DNA of 64,000 bases from Paguma larvata (Eukaryota > Chordata > Mammalia > Carnivora > Viverridae), in the NCBI GenBank assembly GCA_030068075.1, contig CM057824.1:129446414-129510413 (forward strand), in the 5' to 3' direction. Numbering within the stretch: the first letter of the stretch is position 1; every line of letters starts with the position of its first letter. Made by a program: the position numbers and the translations under genes. Below, piece after piece: positions 13,031-25,370 of the stretch. The notes beneath the pieces were generated by a model. That model was not told the DNA's origin and did no database searches. It saw only the letters and a program-made list of their open reading frames with translations.

Positions 13031-13271
13031 CACAGAAGATACAATCTATCCATTAGATGCAATTGGATCACCTAACCTAAGCTAATTGGATTCAGAGGAT
13101 ATTTTTCAGTAGATGTGTACATGTGACACTCATCTGAAACTGGAAAGAAAAGTTTCAGTAAAATAGAATAAAAAGTATGAAGCTCCCTAGCTAGGGAAGA
13201 GATGCTTAGGAAATTTTAGTGTGTCTGAGGTCATAAAGAACCTTAGGTCTATAGGTCCTAATTAATCTTAG

Positions 13272-13588
13272 TGTTATGCCCTGAATGTTTGTGTTCCCCA
13301 AAACTAATATGTTGAAATCCTAACCTCCAATGGTGATGGTATTAGGTGAGGAGAGGTGCTTAGGTCATTCTGATAGCATTCTAAGAATGAGAACTTAGAG
13401 ATCTGAGAGAGTGCTCTCACCACTTCCACCCTGTGAGGATGCAAGAAGTCTGTGACAAGTAGTTTCTCACTTGACCTTGCTGGCACCCTAATCTCAGACT
13501 TCCAGCCTCCAGAACTGTGAACAACAGAATTCTGCTATTAGTTACCAAGTCTGAAGTATTTGTTTCTCAGCCCAAATGGACTAAGACA
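13272..13588 (+). mobile_element. Solo LTR, MLT1A-type (ERVL-MaLR)
   Basis: It begins TGTTATG and ends AAGACA, the TG...CA form of an LTR. Inside it has the MLT1 order: TTTGTGTTCCCCAAAACTAA, ATATGTTGAAATCCTAACC, TGGTATTAGGTGAGG, CACCCTGTGAGGATG, CTTCCAGCCTCCAGAACTGT, and CAAATGGACTAAGACA. It is flanked by the perfect 5-bp duplication CTTAG at 13267-13271 and 13589-13593, the size expected for this class. No internal retroviral sequence adjoins it, so it is a solo LTR. The 60-codon minus-strand frame inside is not a gene. Confidence 0.92.
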
Positions 13589-13593
13589 CTTAG

Positions 13594-16561
13594 AATCCCC
13601 ATTTCAGGGGTTTGAATTTTATTCTAAAATCAAAAAGAAAAAATAAAGTGGGTTAAACAAACAAAAAAGAGTTATGATCCGTTTTTAGAAGAATTTCTCT
13701 AGCGGCACAGGGAAGCATCGATTGAAGGGTAGTGGGATGGCACCCAATTAAGTTGTGGTAGTAATTTTAGATGAAAGTCTTTTTTCATAACACTAATGCC
13801 ATTGTGGGTTAAGAAAGGCAATTAAATTCAAGTCCTCTGCTCATTAAAGGAGGGGAAAGGGTCAAGTTCACCTTCCAGGTTTCAACATGAGTTACTACTG
13901 GGTTTATGGTAGAAATCTTCACTAAGATTAAGAATTCATGATGAATAAAGCACTAGGAAGCGAAGATGAATTTTCACAAGCAATTCACACCGATTTTTCC
14001 CAAACAGAAGTGATTCATGTAGATTCTGTAAAAGGATGCTGAGGGAATTCTTGGGTGGTTTCATTACTTAAAGAAAATTATAGATGAAAATGTATTGAGC
14101 TGGGAAAATGTTGAAGATATAGTGAATAAAAGTATTACAAATATGTATCTTTGGCAAAATGTAAAAAATGCCCAGAAAAGTATACAAAGTATTAACAATA
14201 TTTATGATTTGGTAATATATGTTTTATTCTATTTAGTTTTATTATATTCGGTCTCAAATCTTGATCACTGTAAGTATGCTTTCTTACAGAAAAATAAAGT
14301 AGTGAAACTTCCATCAGATGCCTTGTTCCTATGTACTTGAGACAATAATCCAAAAACCTGAAGCCAGTTATTTTGTCTCACCATATTGTTTTTCGTTATT
14401 TTAATTTTAATTTTAAAGCACCATGTCTGTATTTTACAGGGTACTACATATTAAGAATAACACTACTTATGTTTTCTTCCACTAAATATTCTTAACTGTA
14501 CTTCCATTTTTGTTCCATATATTTTCATAATAGCATTTGGTTTCTTGTCAAATAGCATCACCTTTCCACCAGGTCTATTAAAGGTGTAATTTTTAAATGT
14601 GTTATGCCTTTCTTTAGCAATGTTTACAACACAAATCCATCTGCAACAATTTGCAGGGATACTTACATGTTAGTAGATGATTTTCAAAGATAACTTACAT
14701 ATATTTTTGAGATGAGTTGCTAAAGTTTTTGCCACACTCAGGAAAAAAATGCTCAATTCTAATATCTAATTACATATACATAACTAATTATGTATATATA
14801 ATTAGTTTTATATATATAAACAGTTAATATACGATAAATTGATCAAATGGCAATAGTGATAAAACACTGACCCAGGAAACAAGACTAATCATGACTTCTA
14901 CAGGTAATAAACAAGGAAATAAGTCAGACATATTAAAAGAAACCTAGTTTGAATAATCAAATAATAGGAGTATTATATGATTATAGTCAGGATTCTTATT
15001 GATGTACGGTTAAAGGATGTTTCAATAAGTCAGATTTGTACATAAATGCAATAATGTATGTGTCATAAAAAAAGACCTGAGAAATGTTTTACAGGCTAAA
15101 TACTAAATAAAACAGGATAAATAAAACAAGAACATTTGTCTTACAAAATGACTACATGATATACCAATAGAAAAGCACTAGCAACACCAATATTAATTTT
15201 AAGAATTCATCATGCACTCACATAACCAAAGCACTGAATAGACAAATGTGAAGAACACTTTTTATATATTCCCCTAGAAAGAATAGCTGTTTTTAATTAT
15301 TTCCTTATTTTGGCACTCTGGGGAATGCAAAAAGTTTAATAGATCTACAATCACCGGGGATGTTTGTCTCAAAATAAGGCTCTTCAGATATAAGTACTGT
15401 ATGAATTGTGAGGAAAAGGAAAGCTAATAAGGATTCAGGAGTGAGAAAGACTTTGTAGGGCTGGTTTTAAAGGAGGAAGAAGTAAATTTGGTTGAAGTCT
15501 TCCATGAGGAGAAATTTGGGAGACGCAAGCTACTGCAGTTGAGCCTTACCGTAGTTACACACATTCAGGGTGAAAATGTTAGGGCCAATTCAGAGCACAA
15601 GTGGTCAGAATATTAAGGAAAAACTTTAAATTTGACACACAAACAGATACAGAATCTAGATATTTATAATTATGAGGGTAACATGAAAATGGGATAAAAT
15701 AGAAATATTAGTTGGTATGGTAATTTTAACTTGTATATTCTTATTGCTATTTTATTTTAATTTATAAGTAGATGATAATTTGCATATTGCTTTTGATGGA
15801 TACTGCAATTGCTTCCAATTTGGTATATTGTGAACAAATCTGTAAATATATGCTTCAGCTACACATTATGCACTCATGTGACTTCCGGAATAAGCTAGAG
15901 GGAATGCATGGGTTAATAAAAGCAACTTCTACATACATGGTGAGTCTTCTGATTATTTTTTAAACATATTACTTTTTTCTGAACCATTTGAGAGTAGGTT
16001 ACCTATATCATACTTTAGTGTTTATTTCCTCAGAACATATATTAAGGAGGATAATTTCTGAAGTATTAGTAAGATATTACCCAGAAGTTTTCCAAATAGA
16101 TATTGAATATATATTTCCATCATGAGAATTCCTTTATATTGTTGTCTTCGGTGTATGTGAGCGTGACAGCCTATGTATGTGTCTTGCAATTCATTCTGGT
16201 CAGTATATTGCATTATATCATTGTGGTTTTAATTTATATCATTTTGATAACTAATAATGTTAAGTACATTTTAATAAGTTAAATGAATATTATGGTATTC
16301 CATATTGTTTAGCACTTTATCAAACATCGAATTTGATTTCCAACAAAAGCAAGGCCTGAGATGAGTTCAAGCAGTTATCTGGAAAGTGATCCAAGGAAAG
16401 GCCTATACAGAAATGGTAGAGTAAGAGGGAAAAAGAAAAGGTACTAAAGCTTGTATAAGTGAATGGCTAACTGTTGTGGGAAAATAGAAATGAATCCACT
16501 GTGTAGTGTGAAGACAGTTAAACATTTCTCACTTAGGTCCAAATACATTGGGGTATGAAGT
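13594..16561. other. AT-rich DNA without recognisable gene
   Basis: No gene or confident repeat. It includes a TA-rich, partly self-complementary stretch at 14764-14823 and several short open frames (14095-14340, 15772-15963, 16022-16213) without recognisable features. Confidence 0.6.
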
Positions 16562-17028
16562 AGCAAAAGAACGTTCCCTCAAAGTGTCCATGTTCCAATT
16601 TCCAGACTCTGCAACTATTTTAGTTTATCTGGGGAGAATTAGGGTTACAGATAGAATTATAAATCAACTGACCTTAAAATAAGAAGATTAGATTATCCAG
16701 GTGAACCCAAAGAAATCACAGGAGTTGTTAAATGGACATTTGACAGATGGAAGTATTATAATCAAAGAAGGCATCGTGAGAATGTGTCAACCAGCCATCG
16801 ATGGCTATGAAGAATGAAGGAGACACAAACTAAGCTTTGCAGGCAGGTCTAGAATCTGGAAAAGGCAAGGAAATGGAGTGTGCCACAGAACCTCCAGAAG
16901 GGATGTTAGTCTACCAAGATGCATTTTGCACTTATGAACTACAGAACTGTAAGATAATAAACTTCTTTCACTTTAAACAACTAAATATATGCTAAGGTGT
17001 TACAGATCAATAGAAACTACTACAGGGA
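16562..17028 (+). repeat. Ancient LTR-like interspersed repeat (sense)
   Basis: Recognisable phrases in order: GTGTCCATGTTCCAATTTCC, TCTGCAACTATTTTAG, GATTAGATTATCCAGGTGAA, CCAGCCATCGATGGCTATGA, AGAATCTGGAAAAGGCAAGG, AACCTCCAGAAGGGATG, and ACAGAACTGTAAGATAATAA near the end. These follow a common mammalian LTR-type repeat, the sense counterpart of the piece at 4225-4620. The exact family name is uncertain. Confidence 0.7.
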
Positions 17029-17714
17029 ATATGCCCATCATTTCATTCCTCGTTTGTTAAGGATCATATCTGGGATATTTCCTTTATTCAACCTTCCCCT
17101 TGAAACCTGCTGCAATCCTGTAGCTAGAAAACTCTTTTGTGGGCAAAGTTTCAGGAAGACTTAGTCTGAAAGTGCCCTTCAGGGTAGGGTGTAACATATT
17201 TGTTAGAACACTGACAACATCTATTACATGCCTTTCAGTTTTCTACCCTTTTTAAAATATAGATATAGTTTTTTGAACCACTTGCGAGTAGAGAGTAGCC
17301 TGCTTATATCATACCCTTAACTCCAAAATACTTCAATGTGTATTTCCTAAAAAACAGGTTAATTCCCTATGTCACCATAATACAGTTATGGCATGATGTT
17401 CAAAATCAGAAAATTTAACACCAATGCAATAGTTGTATTTAATATAATCCTAGGGGATTTTGTTTGTTTTGTGTCTAGGAGTATCTACTTCATCTTAATT
17501 TTCAAAGGATAATTTTTCATGATATAGAATTTTAGATTTCTTTTTCCCCTCCAAACATTAAAATTTATTTCTTTGTCTTCTTACTTCCATACTCTATGTT
17601 GAAAGATCATGTGTCAATCCTGTTTTTGCTCCTTGAGGAGAATGTATCTTATTCATCTGGTCACTTTAAGATTTTAGATTTTCCCTCAGGGTGGCATTCA
17701 GAAGCTTTACTGTG

Positions 17715-17954
17715 GGAGTGCCTGGGTGGCTCTGTCGGTTAAGCATTCAACTTCAGTTTGGGTCATGATCTTGCAGTTCATGAGTTTGAGCCCTGCATCA
17801 GGCTCTGTGCTGACAGCTCAAAGCGTGGAGGTTGCTTCGGCTTCTTTATCTCCCTCTCTCTGCCCTTCCCCTGCTCATGCACGCGCGCGCGCTCTCTCTC
17901 TCTCTCTCTCTCTCTCAAAAATAAATAAAAACATTTACAAAAAAGAAAAAAAAT
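17715..17954 (+). mobile_element. CAN-SINE, sense, with expanded CG/CT tract
   Basis: Head GTGCCTGGGTGGCTCTGTCG, a TTTGAGCCCTG box B region, TCTGTGCTGACAGCTC, then a CT-rich middle and an AATAAATAAAA tail. An imperfect duplication, AAGCTTTACTGTG at 17702-17714 and AAGTTTTACTGCA at 17955-17967, fits a target site. The element interrupts the ancient antisense L1M. Confidence 0.93.
17881..17916. repeat. (CG)n/(CT)n microsatellite inside SINE
   Basis: ACGCGCGCGCG followed directly by about twelve CT units, grown from the CT-rich middle of the SINE. It is the only run of consecutive CpGs I noticed in this window. Confidence 0.93.
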
Positions 17955-18640
17955 AAGTTTTACTGCACTATTCTGAGGCTTTCTTTTCTCTGTAATTATC
18001 CTATTTCCAATTCATGCATTTTCTTCAATTCATTGGCTTTGGTTTTTCATCTATTGTGAAAAATAAAATCTATAGTTTAGCAAAAAGTGCTTGTCTTATT
18101 TTAGCTTTCTCTAATTAAGTTTTCATTAGATCTTTTTAAAAGTTCCCATATGTTCATTATAAATTTTTAAAATACATTTTAAAACCCTTTTTTCTCATGC
18201 TTGAGATTGGAACAGAAATAAGTAGATAGTATCTATTTTGGAATATGGAGAGAAAAAAGGTTGAAAACTCTAGGTGGGTGTGTTTTTATTCCATTCCTAT
18301 ATTATTTTCTTTTTTAATATTTTTCCTATTTACATTTTAACAGTGAACCTGGTAAGGAGTTTTTGGAGTGTTTTTTGTTTGTTTGTTGTTTTTTTTTTTG
18401 GCATGTCTGGAAATTTTTACTGAAAACTTTTCAATTTTATTAAAAAATTCAGTCATTGGTTGATATACTCTTCTTCTGAAGGGCTTAATTTTCCTCTGTT
18501 GTTTAGAATTAAGACAATGTCTTTTATTCATTTGTGTCTAGTTTATTTACGGTTTCATCCTAGTCCGTGGATATAGATTTTACTCCCAGAACATAATCTT
18601 TATTATTAAAGTTTAGAACTTATCACTTTACTATGGCATG

Positions 18641-20865
18641 TCCCATACTTTAATGTCTGCCTCTCAGAACCAGACCATACGCACCTAGCTTAGAAGTTGA
18701 CAAATGACTCAGGAAGGCTGTATGCATGAAGAATTCTTGACTGCCATGTTTTTTTTTTCTCCTTAAGACCCAGATGCCTAGGTAACTCTTAGTTTTAACC
18801 TATCTATAGTATCAGATGAGACTAATGAAAACCTAAGGGAGTATCTTTCTGAGATTTTATTTTCCTCACTGGAAATTTAAAAATTTCCTTAGAGAGAAAA
18901 ATAAACGTGCTTACCTCAGTGCACTTCCCTTTTCTGTTGACCCCACACATTTTGTATTTTAAAAAGTATTTTTGTGTATTTTCTAGCTTTTACTGTTGCT
19001 TTCAGCAGAAAGTTTATTTTTATAAAAACTATTCAGTCATGACCCAATGTGGAATTCTTAGTTGTAAATATTTTTTTAACACTTTTTACAATTATAAATT
19101 AGACATTTACATGTACATATGGGAAAACTATGTAGTTAAGATTATCTCACTTGATGGTTTTAAGTTAGAACTGTCATTTAAAACTAATATAATAGTCACT
19201 ATCAACAATGTAGATTATTATCATTCTATTTTGCTTGTTTTACAAATAAATTTTACTTGATGTCAAATGAAATAACACATTTCTTCAAATATCTTCAATA
19301 ACAATAATAACAATTATAATAAGTTCATGTATTTATTTAGCAACAACCGTCAGTAATTTAAGAGTACTTTCAAGATTTAGGAGTTTAAGAGTGAAAGAGT
19401 GAATCTTTTATTCCGGTTGACACTATCTTAAAATACAGTCTCCCACATTACTTAATTAAAGCTTTAATATACAAAGAACACTTCAACAGAGAAATTTGAT
19501 GTTTTTCAGTATCAAATACTTGGAACTATTAGAGGAGAAAAACCCACTTTTCTTCAGCAAGGGCTTTAAAAGAACTTCAAGAAGACTTATAGAAAATTAA
19601 GGGCAGTAACACTGGGCCACAGAGTATACTTTTAAACATTTACCAGCTTTTATTACTGAAGATTCTATGTTTAAGTACAGTAATAAAAATGAAAATTATT
19701 TCATTTCTTGGCAGAATCTATAAATGTTAAATAAAGAGACTATGACTTAGAGTCATCAAATAGAATTGCAATTTGGCTACTCCTACCTAGATATCTCTTT
19801 CTATGCTGAGCTTTCTAACGAAACAGTATAAGACAATTTGTTAGGTATTCAAGTTAGTTAGAAAGTGATTATTTCATCTTGAAATTTACATAATTAAAAA
19901 TATATTTTCATGCAGTCAGTATCATAAAGAATTTCTCTTAAATGAACTATAAAATTTTAGACAACATATTTGTTTATTTAGAAAATAAAAATGAGAGATT
20001 TTCTCAAAAGTAAACTTAATATTATTTCTAAATCCTTTTTGTAACTTAGCAATAATTCAAAGAATTTTCCCTAATTCAAAGTAGTCTTATATTCTAGTGT
20101 GTTCCACGTGACCAAGTTTGATGGTAATTTTTGTATGAAAAATTTGGAGAATAGTTAGAGCTATGACGTCTCATTTTTTTCTGCACCTCTTTCCCGTTTT
20201 CCTTGTCATCTTCCTAGTCATATATACACAATATTCCTTCAATTTTGACTTCCATATTCGAATATATTTGGGTAACTGAGTAACCTGAGATAAGAAATAT
20301 ATTATGCCAAAGCTCCATGAAGGAGGGTATGTTTGTATAAGATGGCATTTCAAGAGATGCAAATTTAAAGGACGTATAGTAATTCAGAAAGACCACTCTG
20401 CTGGGTAGCATGATTACAGGTAAAAGTCAAGAGATATATTTCACACAAACAAGAACCAGAGATGTTAAGAACTAAGGAAGCAAAAAAGTAAAGCTTAAAT
20501 CAAACAGTCCAGATGGTTTGCAGCATTAAATCTGAAAGAGAGATATAAGCCAAAAATCTTTTCATCAAACAGACAACCCAAAAAGCTTGCATAGAATTTA
20601 GTACCACTGATTTAGTACATTGTGGTCTTTTATCATTAAAAGACATTTAAAGGGAGACACTGCTTTTTAGCAGTGACTATAATTTTTTTTAAAGTGAAAA
20701 GTGGTATACGAAATTAGAAAGAGAAACATTACTGGGTCTTTTAAGACAGTCTAAAGTGAAAAGCACTTGAGTTTTAAGAAGTAGTGATACTGAAAGTAAA
20801 GTATGAGGCAAAGTGCTATGTCCAACATCTAAACATAGTAGTTGTTCTTTACTGAAAAATTATGA
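18641..20865. other. AT-rich DNA without recognisable gene
   Basis: No gene or clear repeat. The 117-codon frame at 18907-19260 is rich in Phe, Tyr, Ile and Asn, as expected from AT-rich non-coding DNA, and shows no known domain. Confidence 0.6.
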
Positions 20866-20867
20866 GA

Positions 20868-21045
20868 GGGTATTCTGACAAACTATATACACTATCTCAC
20901 AAAGTGCTGATCAAAAACCTATTACTATCATATTACAAATAAAGAAACTGAGATGTTTAGAGTTTGAATATGTTTCATAAAATCACATATTTGACAGGTT
21001 TTAGAGTATCTAATCTGCACATAAGAAAGTGATGACAAATGGTAC
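20868..21045 (-). repeat. MIR remnant, antisense
   Basis: CACTATCTCACAAAG, CTATTACTATCATATTACAA, ATAAAGAAACTGAGATGTTT and AAATCACATATTTGACAGG follow the MIR consensus in reverse ('attatccccattttacagatgagg', 'aaactgaggcacagagagg', 'gtcacacagctag'). Diverged, but in the right order. Confidence 0.65.
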
Positions 21046-21463
21046 TTGTTATTTAGTTATGATAATAAACTCTCAAATACTGAATAATAAAATCAGTAAA
21101 CTATGATCGTAGTGCTACTAATCATATATGTAGGAAGTACTTTTGGAAGATTACCCAAACAATTTAAAATTAAATAAATCATTTTCTTAATTTGGAAAAG
21201 ACTTAGGAGAATTTTTTTCAAAAATGTATGTTATTTTTCTTCTTTTAAATACAGGGGCTTTATATTTATATTGATGTAAGCAACAAAGAAAATGAAACTT
21301 TTAGTAGTTGTGAAACAGTGAAAGTTTACCTTTCTATTATTTTAATCAAATATCTAAAAACAAGTGGCATTATAGTCATATAGAACTTAAATATATGTAG
21401 CCTTGACACTTTAATGTTAAAAGGATATTTTAGGAGCTTGTCTTTTTAAAATAGGGATTGTTA

Positions 21464-21678
21464 GGGGCGCCTGGGTGGCTCAGTCGGTTGGGCGGCCAAC
21501 TTCAGCTCGGGTCATGATCTCACGGTCTGTGAGTTTGAGCCCCGCGTCGGGCTCTGTGCTGATGGCTCAGAGCCTGGAGCCTGTTCAGATTCTGTGTCTG
21601 CCTCTCTCTCTGCCCTTCCCCTGCTCATGCTCTGTCTCTCAAAAATAAATAAACATTAAAAAAAATTAAAAAAAAAAT
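21464..21678 (+). mobile_element. Young CAN-SINE with perfect 16-bp duplication
   Basis: A full-length, intact copy. Box A TGGCTCAGTCGG lies at 21476-21487 and box B GTTTGAGCC near 21533-21541. A CT-rich middle, ATAAATAAACATT and an A-rich tail follow. The 16-bp direct repeat AAAATAGGGATTGTTA at 21448-21463 and 21679-21694 is perfect. The perfect duplication and near-consensus sequence point to a recent insertion. Confidence 0.97.
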
Positions 21679-21694
21679 AAAATAGGGATTGTTA

Positions 21695-23680
21695 AAATGT
21701 AGAAGCCACATTAAATAATACTATATAAGCCACCAAGAACACAGTATATAACCTGTCAAAACTCCTCTGTGACATGAAAAGCAAACATATTTCACCCAAG
21801 AGCATTGCTTGTTAGGAATGAATCATAGCATAACAGATATCACTGAAAAGATAAATGCTTAATAAAATAAAATTGATATTTCCAGATGTGTCCCAGAAAA
21901 TCTGTCAATTATAAGGTTAAATTCAAGAATCTTTTAAATGTAAAAACCATAACGCTGATTCCCCTGCTCTAATTACTGTCGATAGAATACAAACAAAATA
22001 AACTTTCTATTAATATATAATATCAGTATATTAGCTATGGAGAGAAATTCCTAGAGTTTTAAAACTCTGAGATTATTTAGATACATAGTGTTCAAAAATA
22101 TTTGTTTTATTAACAAACCAATACTATCTTTTTTAGTCTATAACACCTGCACATCACACTTGCATCTGTATTTAGATTAACTTTTAAACCTCTATCTATG
22201 GATATGAATGTGCAGTTTTGTCGATTTCTTTTGTTAAAAATCGGATTTTCCATTGCTTTAAATAAACATTTTTTAAATGTACTACTAATTAGTGCAATTG
22301 CCCCTCTAGCTGTGCTATTATCTCACTAAGGTAGCCACCACATAGATGGGAGAATCTTGTAGTGTGCAGGGGTGGCTCATGATGAATGTCTGCATGGCTC
22401 TTCCTCCTCCCCCGTTTCGCTATTATGTATCTCATTTCTGTTCTCTGGTATCACATTATTATAATCAAAATACACTACTCATGCAGAATTGTTTGCCTTG
22501 AGTTCTGCTTTGGGGAAAACCCAGATTAAGAAACTCTGTTTATTTGACATTCCTAATCAATAATTCATATTAAGGATTTAGTGAATGTGGCATTAAATTT
22601 CACCACAGACAGAACTTACTGCCTTTACATGAGTGTAGGATTCTAAACAGTGATGATCTGTGTTAAATTCATGCCTGTAATCCCCAAAGAGCCTAGTGTA
22701 ATACCTTATGTACATGATAAAAACTGAGTATTATGCACTCAATAATGCTTGCTTAAATAATTCTATCAAGTGCTTTAATTTATATAATCAAGACTTTGTT
22801 ACAGTAATGTTTCATACGAGGCTTAATAATCTAGTAATGGTAACAAATCAGAAATAACTTAAATTTGAAAAATATAAATGATACAATTATACTTTAATTG
22901 TGAAAGATATATTCAAAGTTATAAATTTACTTGAAAATTGTGTTTCCATAGGAGAAGAAAGCATTTTCTATTTGCTAATCACAAAAAAGTTGTAACAAAG
23001 AAAACATTTTTTCTCTAAATATAGTCGAGTTGATGCAAGGCCATTTATGCAGATGCACTTTTGCATTCTTAAAATAATTATTCCCAAATTCTTGAAATAT
23101 TTTGAATAATGTTCTTTCACTTAAATAACCTAAATAATCATCTCCATTATTGTCATAACAATAACAATGCAGTGTTTCATCTAACCATAGAATAATATTA
23201 TATTCTATATATAAAGAAAACTTAGAAAGCTATAAATTATTGTTAATTTACTCACTGATTACTTCTATTACTACCTGAAAGTCTATAATCTTAATCACTA
23301 AGCATTACACTCAAAATAAGATTAGTTGCTGTTTAAAATAGTTTAGATACAACCATAAAACATTTTATATGATTAGTGTATGAAATGTCCAGACTCATTA
23401 AAATATTAAAACACATAATGTAACTGTTGCTACATCATGTAGCTTACACAATTTGCAGTTGCTCAGTTCTCTGCAATTAGAAGTTAAAAAGAAATCTGAT
23501 CAATTCAAAACTGATGTCTCCACATTTTAATTACTATTACTGAAGAAAAAATGCTCAGTTAAATAAGGTAACTGTAATTCTACCCCACCCATTTGGTGCA
23601 GTGAAACCAAGCACAGTTTTAATCCCAGCCTCTGGGCCAATGGAAGGGGGTACAAACATAAAATACATAAACATGAAGCT
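21695..23680. other. AT-rich DNA without recognisable gene
   Basis: No gene is seen. A possible MIR/L2 3' remnant lies at 22655-22775 (AAAGAGCCTAGTGTAATACC ... GCACTCAATAATGCTTGCTT), too diverged for a firm call. Confidence 0.55.
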
Positions 23681-24708
23681 TATTTGCTGAAGGTACTGGT
23701 GAGAAGTAAAAAATGGGTTCAAACTTAAGGGACCACCAACTTAATATAGACTGGTTTATGCAGAAGATGTTATATATAAACTTAATGGTAACCACAAATC
23801 AAAAACCAGTAATAGGTATGAAAAAATAAGTAACAAGAAATCACAAAAGTGTATCACAAAAGAAAGCCAGCAAACAATGAGAGAAGGGAGCAAAATAAGA
23901 CAGAAACAGAGAACTACAAAAACAATCATAAAACAAGTAACAAAATGTCAAGAAATACATGCCTATCAGTCATCACTTTGAGATGGATTGAATGCTTCGG
24001 TCAAAAGACACAGGGTGAAGGAACGGATAAAAAAGCGAGACCTGTGCCACCTGTAAGAGACTCATTTCAGACCTAAGGACACATGCAGATTAAAAGTAAA
24101 GGGATGAAAAGCATTAATCATGCAAACTGAAGTAAAAACAAAATCAGACAAAATAGACATTAAAGCAAAGCCTGTAACAAGAGACAAAGAAGGACATTAC
24201 ATAATAATAAAGAGAAAAATCTAAGATGATATAAAAATTGTACTATTTAGCACCCAAAATGGAAGTACCCAAATACATAAAGCAACTAATAGCAAACTAA
24301 AGAAAGTAATCAATAGTAATAGAATAATATTAAGGGAATTTAAATCTAGCTTACATCAATGGATAGATCATCCAAACAAAATATTAATAAGGAAAGAGGG
24401 GCTTTGAATGACACATTAAACAAAATGGATTTAACAGATATAGTCAGAATATTCAATCCTACAGCAGGAGAACACTCATTCTTTTCAGGTGGAACATTTT
24501 CCAGAATAGTTCACATATTAGGCCACAAAACAAGTCTCAACAAATTCAAAATAATCAAAGTCATATCATGCATCTTTTCTGACCACAACAGAAACTAGAA
24601 ATTAATCACAAGAAAAAATCTGGAAAGAGCACAAATACATGGAGGTTCATAATATGCCACTAAACAATGAATGGGTCAACCAAGAAATCAAAGAAGAAAT
24701 AAAAAATA

Positions 24709-24828
24709 CATGGGTAGCTCAGTCAGTTAAGCATCTGACTCTTGATCTTAGCTCAGGTCTTGATCTTAGGGTTGTGAGTTCAAGCCCTGCATTGGGTTCT
24801 GAACTGAGCACGAAGCCTACTTAAAAAT

Positions 24829-24829
<1 letters not shown>
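24709..24829 (+). mobile_element. CAN-SINE, older short form, sense, inside L1
   Basis: Starts TGGGTAGCTCAGTCAGTTAA (head 5'-truncated), continues with a TCTTGATCTTAGCTCAGG segment and GTTCAAGCCCTGCATTGGG, and ends AAGCCTACTTAAAAATG. It lacks the long CT-rich middle of the felid form, so it belongs to an older CAN-SINE type. The L1 phrase AAATACAT occurs before it and AATACAT after the following AAT repeat, fitting a target duplication. Confidence 0.88.

Positions 24830-24866
<37 letters not shown>
24829..24866. repeat. (AAT)n microsatellite in SINE tail
   Basis: About twelve ATA/AAT units, grown from the A-rich tail of the SINE just upstream. A likely length-variable marker. Confidence 0.93.
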
Positions 24867-24868
<2 letters not shown>

Positions 24869-24987
24869 ATAGAGACAAATGAAAATTAATACACACTGTT
24901 CCCAAATCTTTGGAATGCATCAAAAGCAGTTGTAAGAAGTAGGCCAATATTACTATAGGCCTACTTCAAGAAGCAAAAAAAAATCTC

Positions 24988-25146
24988 GGGGCAGCTAGGT
25001 GGCTCAGTTGGTTAAGTATCTGATTCTTGGTTTTGGCTCAGGTCATGATCTCATGGTTTTGTGAGTTTGAGCCCCATGTTGGGCTCTGTGTTGGCAGCTC
25101 ATGCTGCCTCTGTCTCTCTCAAATAAGTAAATAAACTTAAAAAAAT
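24988..25146 (+). mobile_element. CAN-SINE with shortened 3' half, sense, inside L1
   Basis: Head GGGGCAGCTAGGTGGCTCAG, box B region GAGTTTGAGCCCC, then TGTGTTGGCAGCTCATGCTG and a short CT run. Part of the usual middle (the GAGCCTGGAGCCTGCTTCAG segment) is absent. The L1 phrase AAGCAAAAAAAAATC before it recurs as AAGCAAGAAAAATC after it (25147-25160), fitting a target duplication. Confidence 0.9.
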
Positions 25147-25350
25147 AAGCAAGAAAAATCACAATAAAACAACCTAAACTTACACCTAAAGGAGCTAAAA
25201 AAGAATAAACAAAATCCGAAACAAAAAGATTAGAACAGAAATAAACAAAATAGAAACAACAACAACAAAATAGTAGAACAGATCAACGAAACCAAGAGCT
25301 GGTTCTTTGAAAAGATCAACAAAATCAATAAACATTTAGCCAGATTTATC

Positions 25351-25370
25351 GAGAGAGAGAGAGAGCGAGC
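25351..25370. repeat. (GA)n tract in L1 ORF2
   Basis: A short GA expansion where L1 ORF2 normally has an A/G-rich stretch. It adds to the disruption of the frame. Confidence 0.8.

Larger units (their letters stand above)
17470..18640 (-). mobile_element. Ancient L1M-type sequence, antisense, split by a SINE
   Basis: The plus strand carries an AGGATAATTTTTCATGATAT AGAATTTTAG phrase, a CTTTAAGATTTTAGATTTTC phrase and, beyond the SINE, GGCATGTCTGGAAATTTTTA. These follow the same order as the better preserved antisense L1M at 43900-45340. It is strongly diverged; boundaries are approximate. Confidence 0.55.

Noticed and set aside
18907..19260. A 117-codon plus-strand frame
   Set aside because: Composition (Phe, Tyr, Ile, Asn, Lys) is what AT-rich non-coding DNA gives. 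No domain, signal or splice context was seen.
24829..24866. Regularly spaced repeat that might suggest a CRISPR-like array
   Set aside because: It is a simple AAT microsatellite in a mammalian SINE tail; no spacer structure exists.
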